Program-made: the position numbers and the translations under genes | The notes under the pieces: model-generated | Database searches by the model: none | The model's input: only the letters and a program-made list of their open reading frames with translations | What the model was told of the DNA's origin: nothing | NCBI RefSeq assembly: GCF_014349105.1 | Contig: NZ_JACSJI010000004.1 | Coordinates: 124,001 to 188,000, forward strand | Length of the DNA stretch: 64,000 nucleotides | From: Caulobacter sp. 17J80-11 | GTDB taxonomy: Bacteria > Pseudomonadota > Alphaproteobacteria > Caulobacterales > Caulobacteraceae | Direction: 5' to 3' | In this document: piece by piece, positions 25,686-34,408 of the stretch | Layout: every line of letters begins with the position of its first letter | Numbering within the stretch: position 1 is the stretch's first letter

Positions 25686-26093
25686 CTAGCCCGCCTTCGC
25701 CGCTTCCGCCTCGCGTTCCTTGCGCAGATCCTCGGCGTGCTTGGTCATGGTCACCGGCGCGGTCGGCGCGTCCAGGCGGACCGGCGGCTGGCCTTCGGCG
25801 CCCGGCTTGGTCCACGGGTTCATGGAGATGCAGAAACCGCTGTAGCTGCCGCACTGGCGGATCTCGCCGGTGGTGCTGTCGACGACGACGATCACCCGCT
25901 CGTCGTCTTCGGTGACGGCCGCCGCCGGGTCGGTCGGGGCCTCGGCCCGCGCGATCTGGGGCCACACCTCGCCGGGTTCGTAGGCCCCGACGCCCTGATA
26001 GCGTCCCTCCGCGGCCGGGGCCGCTTCTTCCTTCTTCACGCACCCGCCCAGCACCGCCGCGGCGAGCACGCCGGCCGCCACCATCGCCCTCAT
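25686..26093 (-). CDS. Putative lipoprotein of unknown function
   Basis: The 135-residue product has the lipobox LGGC (MRAMVAAGVLAAAVLGGCVK), so lipid-anchored export is expected. The mature part contains DERVIVVVDSTTGEIRQCGS and SGFCISMNPW, where two Cys could pair, and ends in a charged Ala/Glu/Lys tail. The core looks like a short beta hairpin domain, but no family is recognised. Confidence 0.75.
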   Translation of the reverse strand: MRAMVAAGVLAAAVLGGCVKKEEAAPAAEGRYQGVGAYEPGEVWPQIARAEAPTDPAAAVTEDDERVIVVVDSTTGEIRQCGSYSGFCISMNPWTKPGAEGQPPVRLDAPTAPVTMTKHAEDLRKEREAEAAKAG

Positions 26094-26273
26094 CGCCGAA
26101 CTCTCCGCGAACCCCTCGTGCGGGCGTGATGCTGTGCTGATTCCGGGGCTTGCGTCCCGGCGTTCGAAAAACGGCGGTTTCAAGTTTTCCGCCGCTTCGC
26201 TGGAACGGGCGGGGGTGCGCGCACGCTTCGTGCGGGTGCGCTCGGGGCGCACGGTTTCTGTGGAGCGTAAGTG

Positions 26274-26495
26274 ATGCCGAACCGTCAGAAGCAGGGCGGC
26301 AAGGGCGGCCAGCAGCGCGGCCAGCAGCAGGGCCAGCGGACCGAAGCTCAGTCCCAGTCCGACCTGAAGGCGCGCGAGTATCGCGACGAAAAGGGCCAGA
26401 TCCACCACCACACGCAGAGCTACATGGATCAGCACAAGGGTGGCGGCGGCGGCAGCGGCGGCAGCAGCGGCGGCGGCGGCAGCCGGAACCGCTGA
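26274..26495 (+). CDS. Small Gln/Gly-rich hydrophilic protein
   Basis: The ATG at 26274 (GTG three bases earlier) follows TGGAGC and gives 73 residues. The first part is rich in Gln, Gly and Lys (KQGGKGGQQRGQQQG), the middle has DLKAREYRDEKGQIHHHTQS, and the end is mostly Gly and Ser. It should be disordered. The clear terminator just after it supports a real transcript. Function unknown. Confidence 0.6.
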   Translation: MPNRQKQGGKGGQQRGQQQGQRTEAQSQSDLKAREYRDEKGQIHHHTQSYMDQHKGGGGGSGGSSGGGGSRNR

Positions 26496-26501
26496 TCCAA
26501 G

Positions 26502-26531
26502 ACGGGGCGCTCCAAGGGGCGCCCCGTTCTT
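26502..26531 (+). terminator. Rho-independent terminator
   Basis: ACGGGGCGC pairs with GCGCCCCGT around a short loop and is followed by TCTTCT. It starts seven bases after the stop of the gene at 26274. Confidence 0.7.
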
Positions 26532-26587
26532 CTGTGGGCCTTCTCTTCAGCCTCGCCCCCGGGACAAGCCCGGGGGTGAAAGCGTGT

Positions 26588-27115
26588 TCAGGCCGCCGCC
26601 GGCGCCGCCGCGAGCGGCTGCGGGCGCATGGCCTGGCGCAGGTTGGCCAGCGCGCGGATCAGCTGCAGGGCGCCGGCCGCGAACAGGCCGGCCGCGATCC
26701 AGGCGCCCAGCTGGAAGCCGGGCTCCAGGACATGCAGCGGGTTCAGGCCGAAGCCGAGCGCGAGCGCCGGCGCGAACAGGGCCGAGGCCGCGTCGGCCAG
26801 GGCGCGCATGGCGCAGCGCAGGCGGACCAGGCCGGGCGTGAACAGGTCGGTCGTCGCGATCAGCGCCTGGCCCACGGAGCCTGCCAGGCACAGCATGTAC
26901 AGCGTCACCCGCCAGCCGGGGCGCAGGCCCCAGCGCTCCAGGAGGTCGCCGATCACCTGCAGGATCACCCACTGGCCCCACAGCACCGGCAGCCAGATCC
27001 ACAGGGCGGCCATCGCCCCGGTCAGCAGCAGCGCGATCACGGCCCCGACCACCGGCCGCGGCCCGGGCTTCCACCCCGCCAGCCACCAGGTCAGTCCGTC
27101 CGCCCACCGCGCCAT
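26588..27115 (-). CDS. Hypothetical membrane protein, about 4 segments
   Basis: The 175-residue product has hydrophobic stretches near residues 22-45, 70-92, 105-122 and 132-155. Trp-rich parts include LTWWLAGWKPG and ALWIWLPVLWGQWV near the N-terminus. No signal peptide or known domain is seen. The Ala-rich tail (PQPLAAAPAAA) ends at an R1-like fragment. The 164-bp gap upstream (27116-27279) shows nothing further. Confidence 0.65.
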   Translation of the reverse strand: MARWADGLTWWLAGWKPGPRPVVGAVIALLLTGAMAALWIWLPVLWGQWVILQVIGDLLERWGLRPGWRVTLYMLCLAGSVGQALIATTDLFTPGLVRLRCAMRALADAASALFAPALALGFGLNPLHVLEPGFQLGAWIAAGLFAAGALQLIRALANLRQAMRPQPLAAAPAAA

Positions 27116-27279
27116 CTCGCCCTCCCGCGTTCGTCCGGGCGAGCTTGGCAGGGACGGCGGGGCGCGGGAAGGGGGATCACCCCGTGGGCGAGGGGGCCGG
27201 GCCCACGCGGCCGGGCACGAAATCCAGCGGCGCGCCGGGGCCTTTCCTCGAAGGCGGGGCTACCGAAAAGCGCGGGGAT

Positions 27280-28131
27280 CTAGCCCTTCGCGCGGCGCTT
27301 CCGCACCGCGAGCCACACGCCCGAGACCACGCCGCCGACCAGCAGGAACAGCAGCAGGGTCGCGGCCGCGCCCTTCTCGCCGGGATAGTTGGCGCTGACG
27401 ATGGCCAGGGCGACGCCGGGGTGACGGGTGGCGGTGGACAGGGCCAGCACCGTGCGGTCGGACGGCTCAGGGCCGCCCAGCGCCCAGCCGACCGCCAGGC
27501 TCAGCGCCACGAAGGCGACGATCGCCAGCAGGGTGCCGTCGCCGACCTGGGCCATGATCGCGGGCCAGGCCTTCGCCAGCACCGCCAGCAGGCCCAGCGC
27601 CAGCGCCGCCAGCGCCAGGGTCGACAGCGGCCGGGCCAGCTCGGCGGCGAAGCGCGGGGCCAGGACGCGCACCAGCGCGCCGACCGCCAACGGGGCCAGC
27701 ACCGTGACCAGCACGATTTTCGCCACCGCCGCCGCGGTCATCCGCAGCGGCACCCCCGCCACCCGTTCCACCACCTCCACCCAGATCGGGATCGAGACGA
27801 TCGACGCCACGGCGGCGCAGACCAGCAGGCTGAGCGCATAGGCTTCCCGACCCTCGGCTTTCTTCTGCTTGCGCGGCAGCAGCGGCGGCACCGGCGCCAG
27901 CGACAGCGCCACCAGCATCACCTCCGCCATGTGCGTCAGCCGGAACACCAGGGCCGCGCCGGTCGCCAGCACGGGCGCGATCAGGATCATCGAGACCAGC
28001 GAGCGGGCCAGCAGGCCGGGCTGGCGCAGCAGCCAGGTCAGCTCGCCCCGGTCGGCCTGCAGCCCCATCGCGATCACCATGGCCGCGACGCTGGCCTTCA
28101 TCAGCAGGGGGATCAGCTCGGCCAGGGTCAT
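27280..28131 (-). CDS. BASS-like (bile acid:sodium symporter superfamily) transporter
   Basis: The 283-residue inner-membrane protein has about nine to ten hydrophobic segments and the family core STATRHPGVALAIVSANYPG. The N-terminal half has VAAMVIAMGLQADRGEL. Members carry organic anions with sodium; the substrate here is unknown. It lies 12 bp after the DUF1254 gene on the same strand, so the two form an operon. Confidence 0.8.
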   Translation of the reverse strand: MTLAELIPLLMKASVAAMVIAMGLQADRGELTWLLRQPGLLARSLVSMILIAPVLATGAALVFRLTHMAEVMLVALSLAPVPPLLPRKQKKAEGREAYALSLLVCAAVASIVSIPIWVEVVERVAGVPLRMTAAAVAKIVLVTVLAPLAVGALVRVLAPRFAAELARPLSTLALAALALGLLAVLAKAWPAIMAQVGDGTLLAIVAFVALSLAVGWALGGPEPSDRTVLALSTATRHPGVALAIVSANYPGEKGAAATLLLFLLVGGVVSGVWLAVRKRRAKG

Positions 28132-28143
28132 GGCGGCGTTCCG

Positions 28144-29634
28144 TCAGTGCACCGTCTCAACCGCCTCGACGTCGCCGGGCTTCCAGCTGGCGTCGAAAAA
28201 CGCCTCGGTCGGGCCGTAGAAGCGGAACAGGGCGAACCAGCCCTTGCCGGGGACGGTCTGGATCCAGTTGGCCCCGCCGGCCGGGGGCTCAGGCCCGAAC
28301 CAGATGTCGATGGAGCCGTCGGCATTGGCCTTGGGGCCGGTGTAGCTGCTGACCGTGGGGAAGGGCTGGCCGTTCCTCAGGATCGAGCGGCTGTCGGCGT
28401 CGTAGGCGACCACCGACCAGAAGGCCATGGCCGGGACGTCGGCCGGCACGTGCAGGCGGTAGCTCCTGGCGCCGTCCAGGTGCGCGCCGTCGGCGTCGCG
28501 GTAGGTGGCCAGGTACTGGGAGCCGGCCCCGACGTGCTTCTCGACCATCTGCGGCGACATGCCGATGGCGACGTAGGCGAAGGCTGAGCGCTGGTCGATG
28601 TCGACGAAACCCTTGCTGTCGAAGCGGGCGCTGCCGCCGATGAACAGCCGCTCCCAGCGGCGGTCGGGGTAGTAGCGCGCCTGCGGGTCGGCGTTGTCGA
28701 AGCTGTTCGCCCGCGCGACCGCCGAGGCGAAGCCGGCCGCCTCGTCCAGCAGGTCGCGCCGGCGCGCGTCGGGTTTGAACGGCTTTCCCTTCTGGATACC
28801 CAGCGCCGCCAGCCGGAAGCGCTCGGCGTCGCTGAACCGGTCTTCCGGCTCGCTCGCGACGATCTCGGCCAGGTCGTCGAAATAGCGCGCGTCGTCGCTG
28901 AACAGGGTGTCGACCGGCTGGTGCGAGGCGTTGAACACGGCGAGCGGCGGCCGTTCGTCGGCCTCGGTGAGGGGATAGATGCGGGCGCCGCGGATCAGCT
29001 CGGCCGCCCTGTCCGGCTCGCCGTCGACCAGGAAGCCGCGCACCCCCAGGGTCACGCGATAGCTCGGCGAGCGCAGGACGGTGTAGCCGTCGGGGATGCG
29101 GTCGGCGTGGTCGGGCGGGACCAGCAGGAACTTGCCGCCCTTTCCCTTGTCCACGCCGATCGGGCCGAGGTCGACGATCGGGGTCTGCCACAGGTCGACG
29201 ATGCCGCCCAGCATGGACGGCGGCACCTCGATCACCACGGGGCCGTCGCGCGCCAGGTCGACCGGCGCGAAGCCGTAGACCGTCTCGGTGTTGCTGGTCA
29301 GGAGCAGGGTGTCGGCGTCCATCAGCCGTTCCCACAGCACCAGCTGGTTCGGCGCGCCGGGCCCCGCCTGGGCCACGCCGCGCCAGACGCTGAACCAGGA
29401 CACCACCGGCATGTGGGCCAGATAGGCCTCCACCGCCCGGTTGAAGGTCAGCGCCTCGCGCAGGCGCGCGGCGGTGTCGGCCGACGGATAGCCGCCGACG
29501 AAGTCAAAGTCGCCCATGCGGGTCTGCAGGGTCTCGGTGCCCAGCCAGGCGTGCTCGGCCGCGACGTCGCGGGTGGGCGGCACGCGCGCGGCCTCCGCCT
29601 GCGAGCCGGAGCCGGTGCCGAGGTTCTGGGTCAT
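28144..29634 (-). CDS. DUF1254/DUF1214 domain protein
   Basis: The 496-residue protein shows the two-domain layout of this family. A DUF1254 part (about residues 55-190) has YPSADTAARLREALTFNRAV and TLLLTSNTETVYGFAPVDL. A DUF1214 part (about 375-485) has FWSVVAYDADSRSILRNGQP and GGANWIQTVPGKGWFALFRF. There is no signal peptide with the start at 29634, which follows GGAGACCTCCC; many relatives are exported. The reaction is unknown. It is the first gene of an operon with the BASS-like transporter. Confidence 0.88.
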   Translation of the reverse strand: MTQNLGTGSGSQAEAARVPPTRDVAAEHAWLGTETLQTRMGDFDFVGGYPSADTAARLREALTFNRAVEAYLAHMPVVSWFSVWRGVAQAGPGAPNQLVLWERLMDADTLLLTSNTETVYGFAPVDLARDGPVVIEVPPSMLGGIVDLWQTPIVDLGPIGVDKGKGGKFLLVPPDHADRIPDGYTVLRSPSYRVTLGVRGFLVDGEPDRAAELIRGARIYPLTEADERPPLAVFNASHQPVDTLFSDDARYFDDLAEIVASEPEDRFSDAERFRLAALGIQKGKPFKPDARRRDLLDEAAGFASAVARANSFDNADPQARYYPDRRWERLFIGGSARFDSKGFVDIDQRSAFAYVAIGMSPQMVEKHVGAGSQYLATYRDADGAHLDGARSYRLHVPADVPAMAFWSVVAYDADSRSILRNGQPFPTVSSYTGPKANADGSIDIWFGPEPPAGGANWIQTVPGKGWFALFRFYGPTEAFFDASWKPGDVEAVETVH

Positions 29635-29738
29635 GGGAGGTCTCCGCCGCGGGGTCGCGCCACAGGTGCGCCCGGGCGCGACGGCGGCCAATCGGGGGAA
29701 CCCTGAGAGCGGGCGGGGGCGGAGCCCTAACCAGATCC

Positions 29739-29776
29739 GTCATCCCGGTCGTAGCGCGGAGCGGGGACCCAGCAAC
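29739..29776. repeat. R2 half-unit
   Basis: GTCATCCCGGTCGTAGCGCG and GGGGACCCAGC match the left end of R2; no right end is found within 150 bp. Confidence 0.5.
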
Positions 29777-29828
29777 GCCACGCAGGCGCGCGCACTCTCA
29801 CGCCCCTTGCGCGCCAGGGCCATGGCAG

Positions 29829-29860
29829 TTGCCGCCCGACCGACTCGTCCACTATACGAG
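29829..29860 (+). promoter_or_regulatory. Putative promoter and operator of XRE-cupin gene
   Basis: TTGCCG at 29829-29834 and TATACG at 29853-29858 are spaced by 18 bases. The -10 box is overlapped by an inverted repeat CTCGT-N7-ACGAG at 29844-29860, only four bases before the ATG. The transcript leader would be very short, and binding here would block the promoter, which fits autorepression. Confidence 0.45.
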
Positions 29861-29864
29861 ACGC

Positions 29865-30437
29865 ATGGACACTATCGTCGACGAGGCTGGCGCGCGGCTG
29901 TCCCGGCGGATCCGCCTGGAGCGGACGGCGCGGGACTGGTCGCTGGCTGAGCTGGCCCAGCGTTCGGGCGTGTCCAAGGCGATGATCAGCAAGATCGAGC
30001 GCGGCGAGACCAGCCCGACCGCCACCGTGCTGGTGCGGCTGGCCGTGGCCTTCGACCTGACCCTGGCCGGCCTTCTCGTGCGGGCCGAGGCGGACGCCGA
30101 CGGAGGCCTGCTGTCGCGCGCGGCCGACCAGCCGACCTGGCGCGATCCGGCCACCGGCTACCTGCGCCGCCAGGTGTTCGCCCGGCCCGACCACCCGGTC
30201 GAGCTGGTGCGGGTGGAGCTGCCGGCCGGCGCGCGCGTGACCCTGCCGGCCTCGTCCTACGCCCGCATCCGTCCGGTGGTGTGGCTGATCGAGGGCGAAC
30301 TGACGGTCCTCGAGGAAGCGGAGCGGCGGACGCTCCGCGCCGGCGACGCTCTCGCCTTCGGCCAGCCGGCCGACACCACCTACACCAACGAAACCGACCG
30401 TCCCTGCATCTATCTCGTCGCCCTGTCCCGGAGTTGA
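29865..30437 (+). CDS. XRE-family regulator with C-terminal cupin domain
   Basis: The 190-residue protein has an N-terminal helix-turn-helix (residues about 25-65, DWSLAELAQRSGVSKAMISK and IERGETSPTATVLVRLAVAF). The C-terminal half is cupin-like, with RPVVWLIEGELTVLEEAERR and LRAGDALAFGQPADTTYTNE. Such proteins usually sense a small molecule in the cupin pocket and repress nearby genes. The next gene, a GNAT acetyltransferase, starts five bases after its stop, so the two are co-expressed. Confidence 0.9.
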   Translation: MDTIVDEAGARLSRRIRLERTARDWSLAELAQRSGVSKAMISKIERGETSPTATVLVRLAVAFDLTLAGLLVRAEADADGGLLSRAADQPTWRDPATGYLRRQVFARPDHPVELVRVELPAGARVTLPASSYARIRPVVWLIEGELTVLEEAERRTLRAGDALAFGQPADTTYTNETDRPCIYLVALSRS

Positions 30438-30442
30438 CCGCC

Positions 30443-30955
30443 GTGATCGTCATCCGCCCGTTGTCCGACACCCCTGCGGTCCGCGCCGGCCTGGCCGAGC
30501 TGCTGGTCGAGACGGTGGCCCACGGCGGCTCGGTGAGTTTCATGCACCCGCTGACGCGCGAGGCCGCCCACGTCTTCTGGGCCGGGTCGCTGGCGGCGGC
30601 GGCGCGCGGCGAGCGGGCGGTGCTGGGGGCGTTCAACGACGGGGTGCTGGCCGGCACGGTGACGCTGCACCTGGACTGCCCGCCCAACCAGCCGCACCGG
30701 GGCGAGATCGCCAAGCTGATGGTGCGCGTGGCCCAGCGCGGGCGCGGCATCGCCGCGGCCCTGATGGGCGCGGCCGAACGGCTGGCTGTCGAGCGCGGCC
30801 GCTCGATGCTGGTGCTGGACACCGCCAGCGAGGGCGGCGCCGCCGGCCTCTACGAGGGCCTGGGCTGGACCTACGCCGGCGAGATCCCTGACTACGCGCT
30901 GAAGCCCCACGGCGGCCTGGTGGGCACGCGGCTGTACTGGAAGCGGGTGGGGTGA
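30443..30955 (+). CDS. GNAT-family N-acetyltransferase
   Basis: The 170-residue enzyme should transfer an acetyl group from acetyl-CoA to an amine. The acetyl-CoA loop is AQRGRGIAAALMGAAE after GEIAKLMVRV, and the end has LVLDTASEGGAAGLYEGLGW. The GTG at 30443 is chosen because CGGAG lies nine bases before it; a TTG at 30434 overlaps the previous stop. Coupling to the XRE-cupin regulator suggests regulation by the acetylated substrate, as in small-molecule detoxification units. Confidence 0.85.
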   Translation: MIVIRPLSDTPAVRAGLAELLVETVAHGGSVSFMHPLTREAAHVFWAGSLAAAARGERAVLGAFNDGVLAGTVTLHLDCPPNQPHRGEIAKLMVRVAQRGRGIAAALMGAAERLAVERGRSMLVLDTASEGGAAGLYEGLGWTYAGEIPDYALKPHGGLVGTRLYWKRVG

Positions 30956-31040
30956 TGAGCGCCGGCCTGCGTTGCAGGCTGGATGCGATCCCACGGCGGC
31001 TTGCGGGCGCCTGCTCCCCAGAAGGGGAGGTTTTATAGCC

Positions 31041-31517
31041 TCAGCACGTCGGAACCGGCCGGCCGTCGTCCTTGCGCGGCGGCTGGGGCGGCAGCTCCAC
31101 CTCGATCAGGGCGCGGCCGCTGCGGGCGACGCCGTCCGCGCCGGTGCGGGTCTCGGCCCCGTCGGGGGCGACGCCGACGACGGTCGGGTCGGGCAGCGTA
31201 CCGCCCATCAGCATGACGGCGTCGGTGATCGACTTCTGGCGCGCCGTGGCCAGCGCCTTGTCCTCGGCCGTCCAGGTCGCCGGATCGCGCGCGCCGGGCC
31301 GGTCGGCGAAGACCCGCAGCTTCAGCCACGGCACGGGGCTGATCGCCTGCGCCTGGCCCAGGAAGGCGGCCAGCTCTTCGCGGTCGACCGCGTCGAGCTC
31401 GGCCGAGCCTTCGGCGAATTCGATCACGGCGCTGGGCGCGATGGTCGTGCAGGCCTGGGCCGCGCCGGCCAGCGCCAAGGCCGCGAGCGTCCCGCCCAGG
31501 ATGTGAATCGCGCGCAT
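31041..31517 (-). CDS. Exported OmpA-like small protein
   Basis: The 158-residue product has a signal peptide (MRAIHILGGTLAALALAGAAQA). Its domain has the beginning and end of an OmpA C-terminal fold: AVIEFAEGSAELDAVDREEL, a LATARQKSITDAVML helix and SGRALIEVELPP. The usual peptidoglycan-binding NxxLSxxRA motif is not intact, so cell-wall binding is uncertain. It lies 29 bp downstream of the sensor kinase at 31547, probably in the same transcript. Confidence 0.65.
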   Translation of the reverse strand: MRAIHILGGTLAALALAGAAQACTTIAPSAVIEFAEGSAELDAVDREELAAFLGQAQAISPVPWLKLRVFADRPGARDPATWTAEDKALATARQKSITDAVMLMGGTLPDPTVVGVAPDGAETRTGADGVARSGRALIEVELPPQPPRKDDGRPVPTC

Positions 31518-31546
31518 GCCGCCGCCCCGTCTGTCCCGAGGGGAGG

Positions 31547-32620
31547 CTAGCGGTCGGCGGCGTCCTGCGCCAGCGGGCTCGCCCCGGGGACCGGAAAGGC
31601 GACGGTGGCCACCGTCCCGACCGCGCCGTCGCGGCGGTCGAAGGTCCCGCCCAGCTGGGCCGCCAGGCCATCGACGATCCGGGTGCCCTGACCGGTGCCG
31701 CGGATCGCGCCGCCGCCCAGGCCCACGCCGTCGTCGGCCACCGCCAGCACGCAGCCGTTGTCGCCGGCCCGAAGAGTGATGGTCACCGCGCCCTCGCCCT
31801 GGGGGAAGGCGTACTTCGCGGCGTTGGTGACCAGCTCGTTGACGATCAGGCCGAGCGCGGTGGCGGCGTCGAGCGGCAGGGCCACGCGGGCGGCCTCGAC
31901 GCTGATCCGCACCCGCGCCTCGCCCAGCGGCATGGCCGCCAGATCCTGGCCCAGGGCGGTCAGGAAGTCGGCGCTGTCCACCACGATCTCGTCGCCGGCC
32001 TGGCTGAGGCGCGCGTGCACCCGGCCCAGCACGCGCACCTGGTTGGCCGCCGCGGTCAGGGCGCCCGCCGCCGAGGGGTTGCGCCGGGCCGCCAGGGCCA
32101 GGCTGCCGGCCAGGGCGGCCAGGTCGTTGCGCACCCGGTGACCCAGTTCGTCGAGCAGCCGCTGTTTCTGGCGCTCGGACTGGGCGAGGGCCGCGAGGCT
32201 GCGGGCCAGGGCCTGCTCGCGTTCGGTCGCGGCCGTCGCGGCGCCGTGCAGGGCGTCCAGCACCAGGGCGCAGGCCGCGCCGGTGACGGCGAAGGTCGTG
32301 ACCGCGAAGACCTGCTCGCGGAGGATCGCGAAGCTCTGCAGCGGCGGCACGAACCGCAGCGCCAGGACGACGCTGATCACCGTGGCCAGCAGGCCCGCCC
32401 CGCGGCCGAACAGGAAGCCGCACAGGATGATCGCCGGAAAGAACAGCAGGAACGGATGGCCGAGCAGCGGGCCGCGCAGGACGTAGTGCACCAGTCCCGT
32501 GGCGACCACGATGCCGACGGTGGCGAGGTTGCGCAGCCACGCCGGGGCCTCGTAGGCGCGCCGCGCCTGACGCAACGCCGCGGTGACCACCTGGATAGCG
32601 CGGCGATTGGAACGGCTCAT
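31547..32620 (-). CDS. HisKA_2 sensor histidine kinase with DUF4118-like membrane domain
   Basis: The 357-residue protein has four hydrophobic segments (about residues 32-120), including LLGHPFLLFFPAIILCGFLF typical of DUF4118 sensors. The phospho-acceptor is His161 in DELGHRVRNDLAAL, and the ATP site has NELVTNAAKYAFP with a DDGVGLG loop. There is no response regulator nearby. It has the same design as the kinase at 56737 (shared RNDLGALAG/RNDLAALAG, VRVLGRVH and GLIVNELVTN). HisKA_2 kinases often feed the general stress pathway of alphaproteobacteria; that link is inference here. Confidence 0.9.
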   Translation of the reverse strand: MSRSNRRAIQVVTAALRQARRAYEAPAWLRNLATVGIVVATGLVHYVLRGPLLGHPFLLFFPAIILCGFLFGRGAGLLATVISVVLALRFVPPLQSFAILREQVFAVTTFAVTGAACALVLDALHGAATAATEREQALARSLAALAQSERQKQRLLDELGHRVRNDLAALAGSLALAARRNPSAAGALTAAANQVRVLGRVHARLSQAGDEIVVDSADFLTALGQDLAAMPLGEARVRISVEAARVALPLDAATALGLIVNELVTNAAKYAFPQGEGAVTITLRAGDNGCVLAVADDGVGLGGGAIRGTGQGTRIVDGLAAQLGGTFDRRDGAVGTVATVAFPVPGASPLAQDAADR

Positions 32621-32737
32621 CGAGGTCTCGGCGCCGACCGCTGGAAAACGAGCGCCTCGGGGGCGGGGTTTCCGCCCGCGTTCCGGAACAGCGCCCCGTC
32701 TCGCCCGTTTTCGCGCCAGCCAAAGGAGGAAAACCCC

Positions 32738-33133
32738 ATGCGCACCGTCGCCGTCGCCTTCGCCGGCCTGGCCCTGCTGGCCGCCTGCGGCAAGCCTTCG
32801 GAGAAGCCCGGCAACCCGGCTGTCGACACCAGCCCGACCTCCGACACCGGCACCGCCGCCGGGGCCAACTCCTTCACCGAGGACCAGGCCCGCGGCGCGA
32901 TCGAAAAGGCCGGCTACACCGACGTCACCGAGCTGGTGCAGAACGATCAGGGCGTCTGGGCCGGCAAGGCCATGAAGAACGGCAAGAGCGTGCCGGTCTC
33001 GGTCGACTACCGCGGCTCGGTCGTCGAGAGCACGGGCGCGCCCACCGCCGACCTCGGCGCCGGCGGCCCGACGCCTCCGGGGCAGGGCGCGAGCCCGCCC
33101 GCCGGCGCGCCGGTCGAGCCGGCCAAGAAGTAG
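32738..33133 (+). CDS. Small lipoprotein, possibly PepSY-like
   Basis: The 131-residue product follows an AAAGGAGGA ribosome-binding site and has lipobox LAAC (MRTVAVAFAGLALLAACGKP). After a Thr/Ser/Gly linker comes a domain FTEDQARGAIEKAGYTDVTE ... GVWAGKAMKNGKSVPVSVDY. This reads like one helix plus strands of a PepSY-type fold. The end is Gly/Pro-rich and disordered. Function unknown; envelope-located. It is divergent from the kinase at 31547. Confidence 0.75.
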   Translation: MRTVAVAFAGLALLAACGKPSEKPGNPAVDTSPTSDTGTAAGANSFTEDQARGAIEKAGYTDVTELVQNDQGVWAGKAMKNGKSVPVSVDYRGSVVESTGAPTADLGAGGPTPPGQGASPPAGAPVEPAKK

Positions 33134-33156
33134 GCCTGAAGCACTAGGAACGGGAA

Positions 33157-33182
33157 CCGGCCCGCGGCGCCCCGCGGGCCGG
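33157..33182. terminator. Bidirectional terminator hairpin
   Basis: CCGGCCCGCGG pairs with CCGCGGGCCGG with a four-base loop, between two convergent genes whose stops are at 33133 and 33187. Confidence 0.6.
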
Positions 33183-33186
33183 GACG

Positions 33187-33666
33187 TCAGGCGGCCTTCG
33201 CGCGCGCCTTGTCGATGGCGGCCAGCACTTCGTCGCGGGCCTGTGCGCGCTTGGCCCAGGCGGGCAGGCGGGAGAACACCGAGGTGTTGCGCGGCCCGCT
33301 CTCGGTGAAGCTCTCGGCGCGCACCCGGTCGGCCAGGTAGGCGCGCACGTAGTCCAGGTGCTCGAGGTTGAAGAAGACGAGTTCGCCGTGCCGGGTCGGC
33401 GCGACCAGCCGCAGGGGCAGGCCCAGCGTCGGGTTGGAGACTTCCGTCGCCGGCTGCTCGCGCACCGCTGAACAGCGCGAACAGGTCATCCGCCGCGCCC
33501 CGAACGTCAGGCGCCGATAGCGGTCCTCGGCCGGCGGCTCGGTCACCCGCACGCTGGCGCAGGCGCCGCAGGCGGGACAGTCCACCAGCACGGGGTCCAG
33601 GAACTCCCAGGCGGCGCGGGCGGGATGGACGCGGGCGCGTTCGTCGGGGCGGGCGGGGCGTGACAC
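33187..33666 (-). CDS. Hypothetical protein with zinc-ribbon-like cysteines
   Basis: The 159-residue protein starts at GTG. CPACGAC near residue 30 and CSRC near residue 62 form a likely zinc ribbon. An aromatic stretch HGELVFFNLEHLDYVRAYLA and a helical tail follow (RLPAWAKRAQARDEVLAAID). It looks cytoplasmic. I recall similar unannotated proteins in Proteobacteria but no role. Confidence 0.7.
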   Translation of the reverse strand: MSRPARPDERARVHPARAAWEFLDPVLVDCPACGACASVRVTEPPAEDRYRRLTFGARRMTCSRCSAVREQPATEVSNPTLGLPLRLVAPTRHGELVFFNLEHLDYVRAYLADRVRAESFTESGPRNTSVFSRLPAWAKRAQARDEVLAAIDKARAKAA

Positions 33667-33727
33667 GCGCCAAGGCTAGCGAGGCGCGCGCGCCGGCGCC
33701 ACTGTGCGTGAAACAGGGGGGCTTTCC

Positions 33728-34369
33728 ATGGCGCTGATCGCGGCTCTGCTGGCGGCGGCCGGTTTGGCGCACGGGGCGCAGGCCGCGCCGATCCGGGCGG
33801 ACCTGGACCGGGGCTACTGGGCGGTGCAGGACCTGGGCCGCTGCCTGGCCGAGCTGCCCGACGGCGAGGGGCGCTACGAGACGGCCATGGCCCGCTTCTG
33901 GGCGGCCTACGAGCGGGCCGAAGGGCTTTACGGCCCCGATCCCGTCGAGCGGAGCGCGCCCGCCTCGCAGCCCGCGTGCGACGCGGCGTTCGCGGCGGCC
34001 TCGGAGACGCGGGCGGCCGACGCCTTCGCCGCGGCCGAGGCGCGGCTGAGCGCGGCGGAGGCGCTGATCTCGCGCGGCCTGTGGGCGGGGTCGTACCCGC
34101 TGTGCGCCGACACGGTTCAGACGGCCGAGCGGGTCCGGCGCAAGGGCGAGGGCCCTGCTGTCCGCCTGACCGTGAAGGACGCCGGCGTCGGCGCGCTCGC
34201 GGCCTGGGCGGGAACGGAAGACGCGCCGGCGCGGCTGGCCATCCGGCTGGACGGGCTCGTCGTGGCGGTCGTGCCTTTGCAGGCGCCGGTCGAGCCGAAG
34301 CTGGAGGTGGAGGGGCTCGACGAGCCCACCCTGGTGAAGCTGACGGTGGCGGCGAAGGCGGCCTGCTGA
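33728..34369 (+). CDS. Secreted protein of unknown function
   Basis: The ATG at 33728 starts MALIAALLAAAGLAHGAQA, a signal peptide; a GTG at 33704 would add eight residues. The 213-residue product has four Cys (LGRCLAE, PACDAAF, PLCADTV and a final C) and a helical Ala-rich middle (AAAEARLSAAEALISRGL). The C-terminal part is a beta-rich domain (LAIRLDGLVVAVVPLQAPVE). No family recognised. Confidence 0.7.
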   Translation: MALIAALLAAAGLAHGAQAAPIRADLDRGYWAVQDLGRCLAELPDGEGRYETAMARFWAAYERAEGLYGPDPVERSAPASQPACDAAFAAASETRAADAFAAAEARLSAAEALISRGLWAGSYPLCADTVQTAERVRRKGEGPAVRLTVKDAGVGALAAWAGTEDAPARLAIRLDGLVVAVVPLQAPVEPKLEVEGLDEPTLVKLTVAAKAAC

Positions 34370-34408
34370 TCCTTCTGCCTCAACAGACCTTGGGAACCGC
34401 TCTCAATC

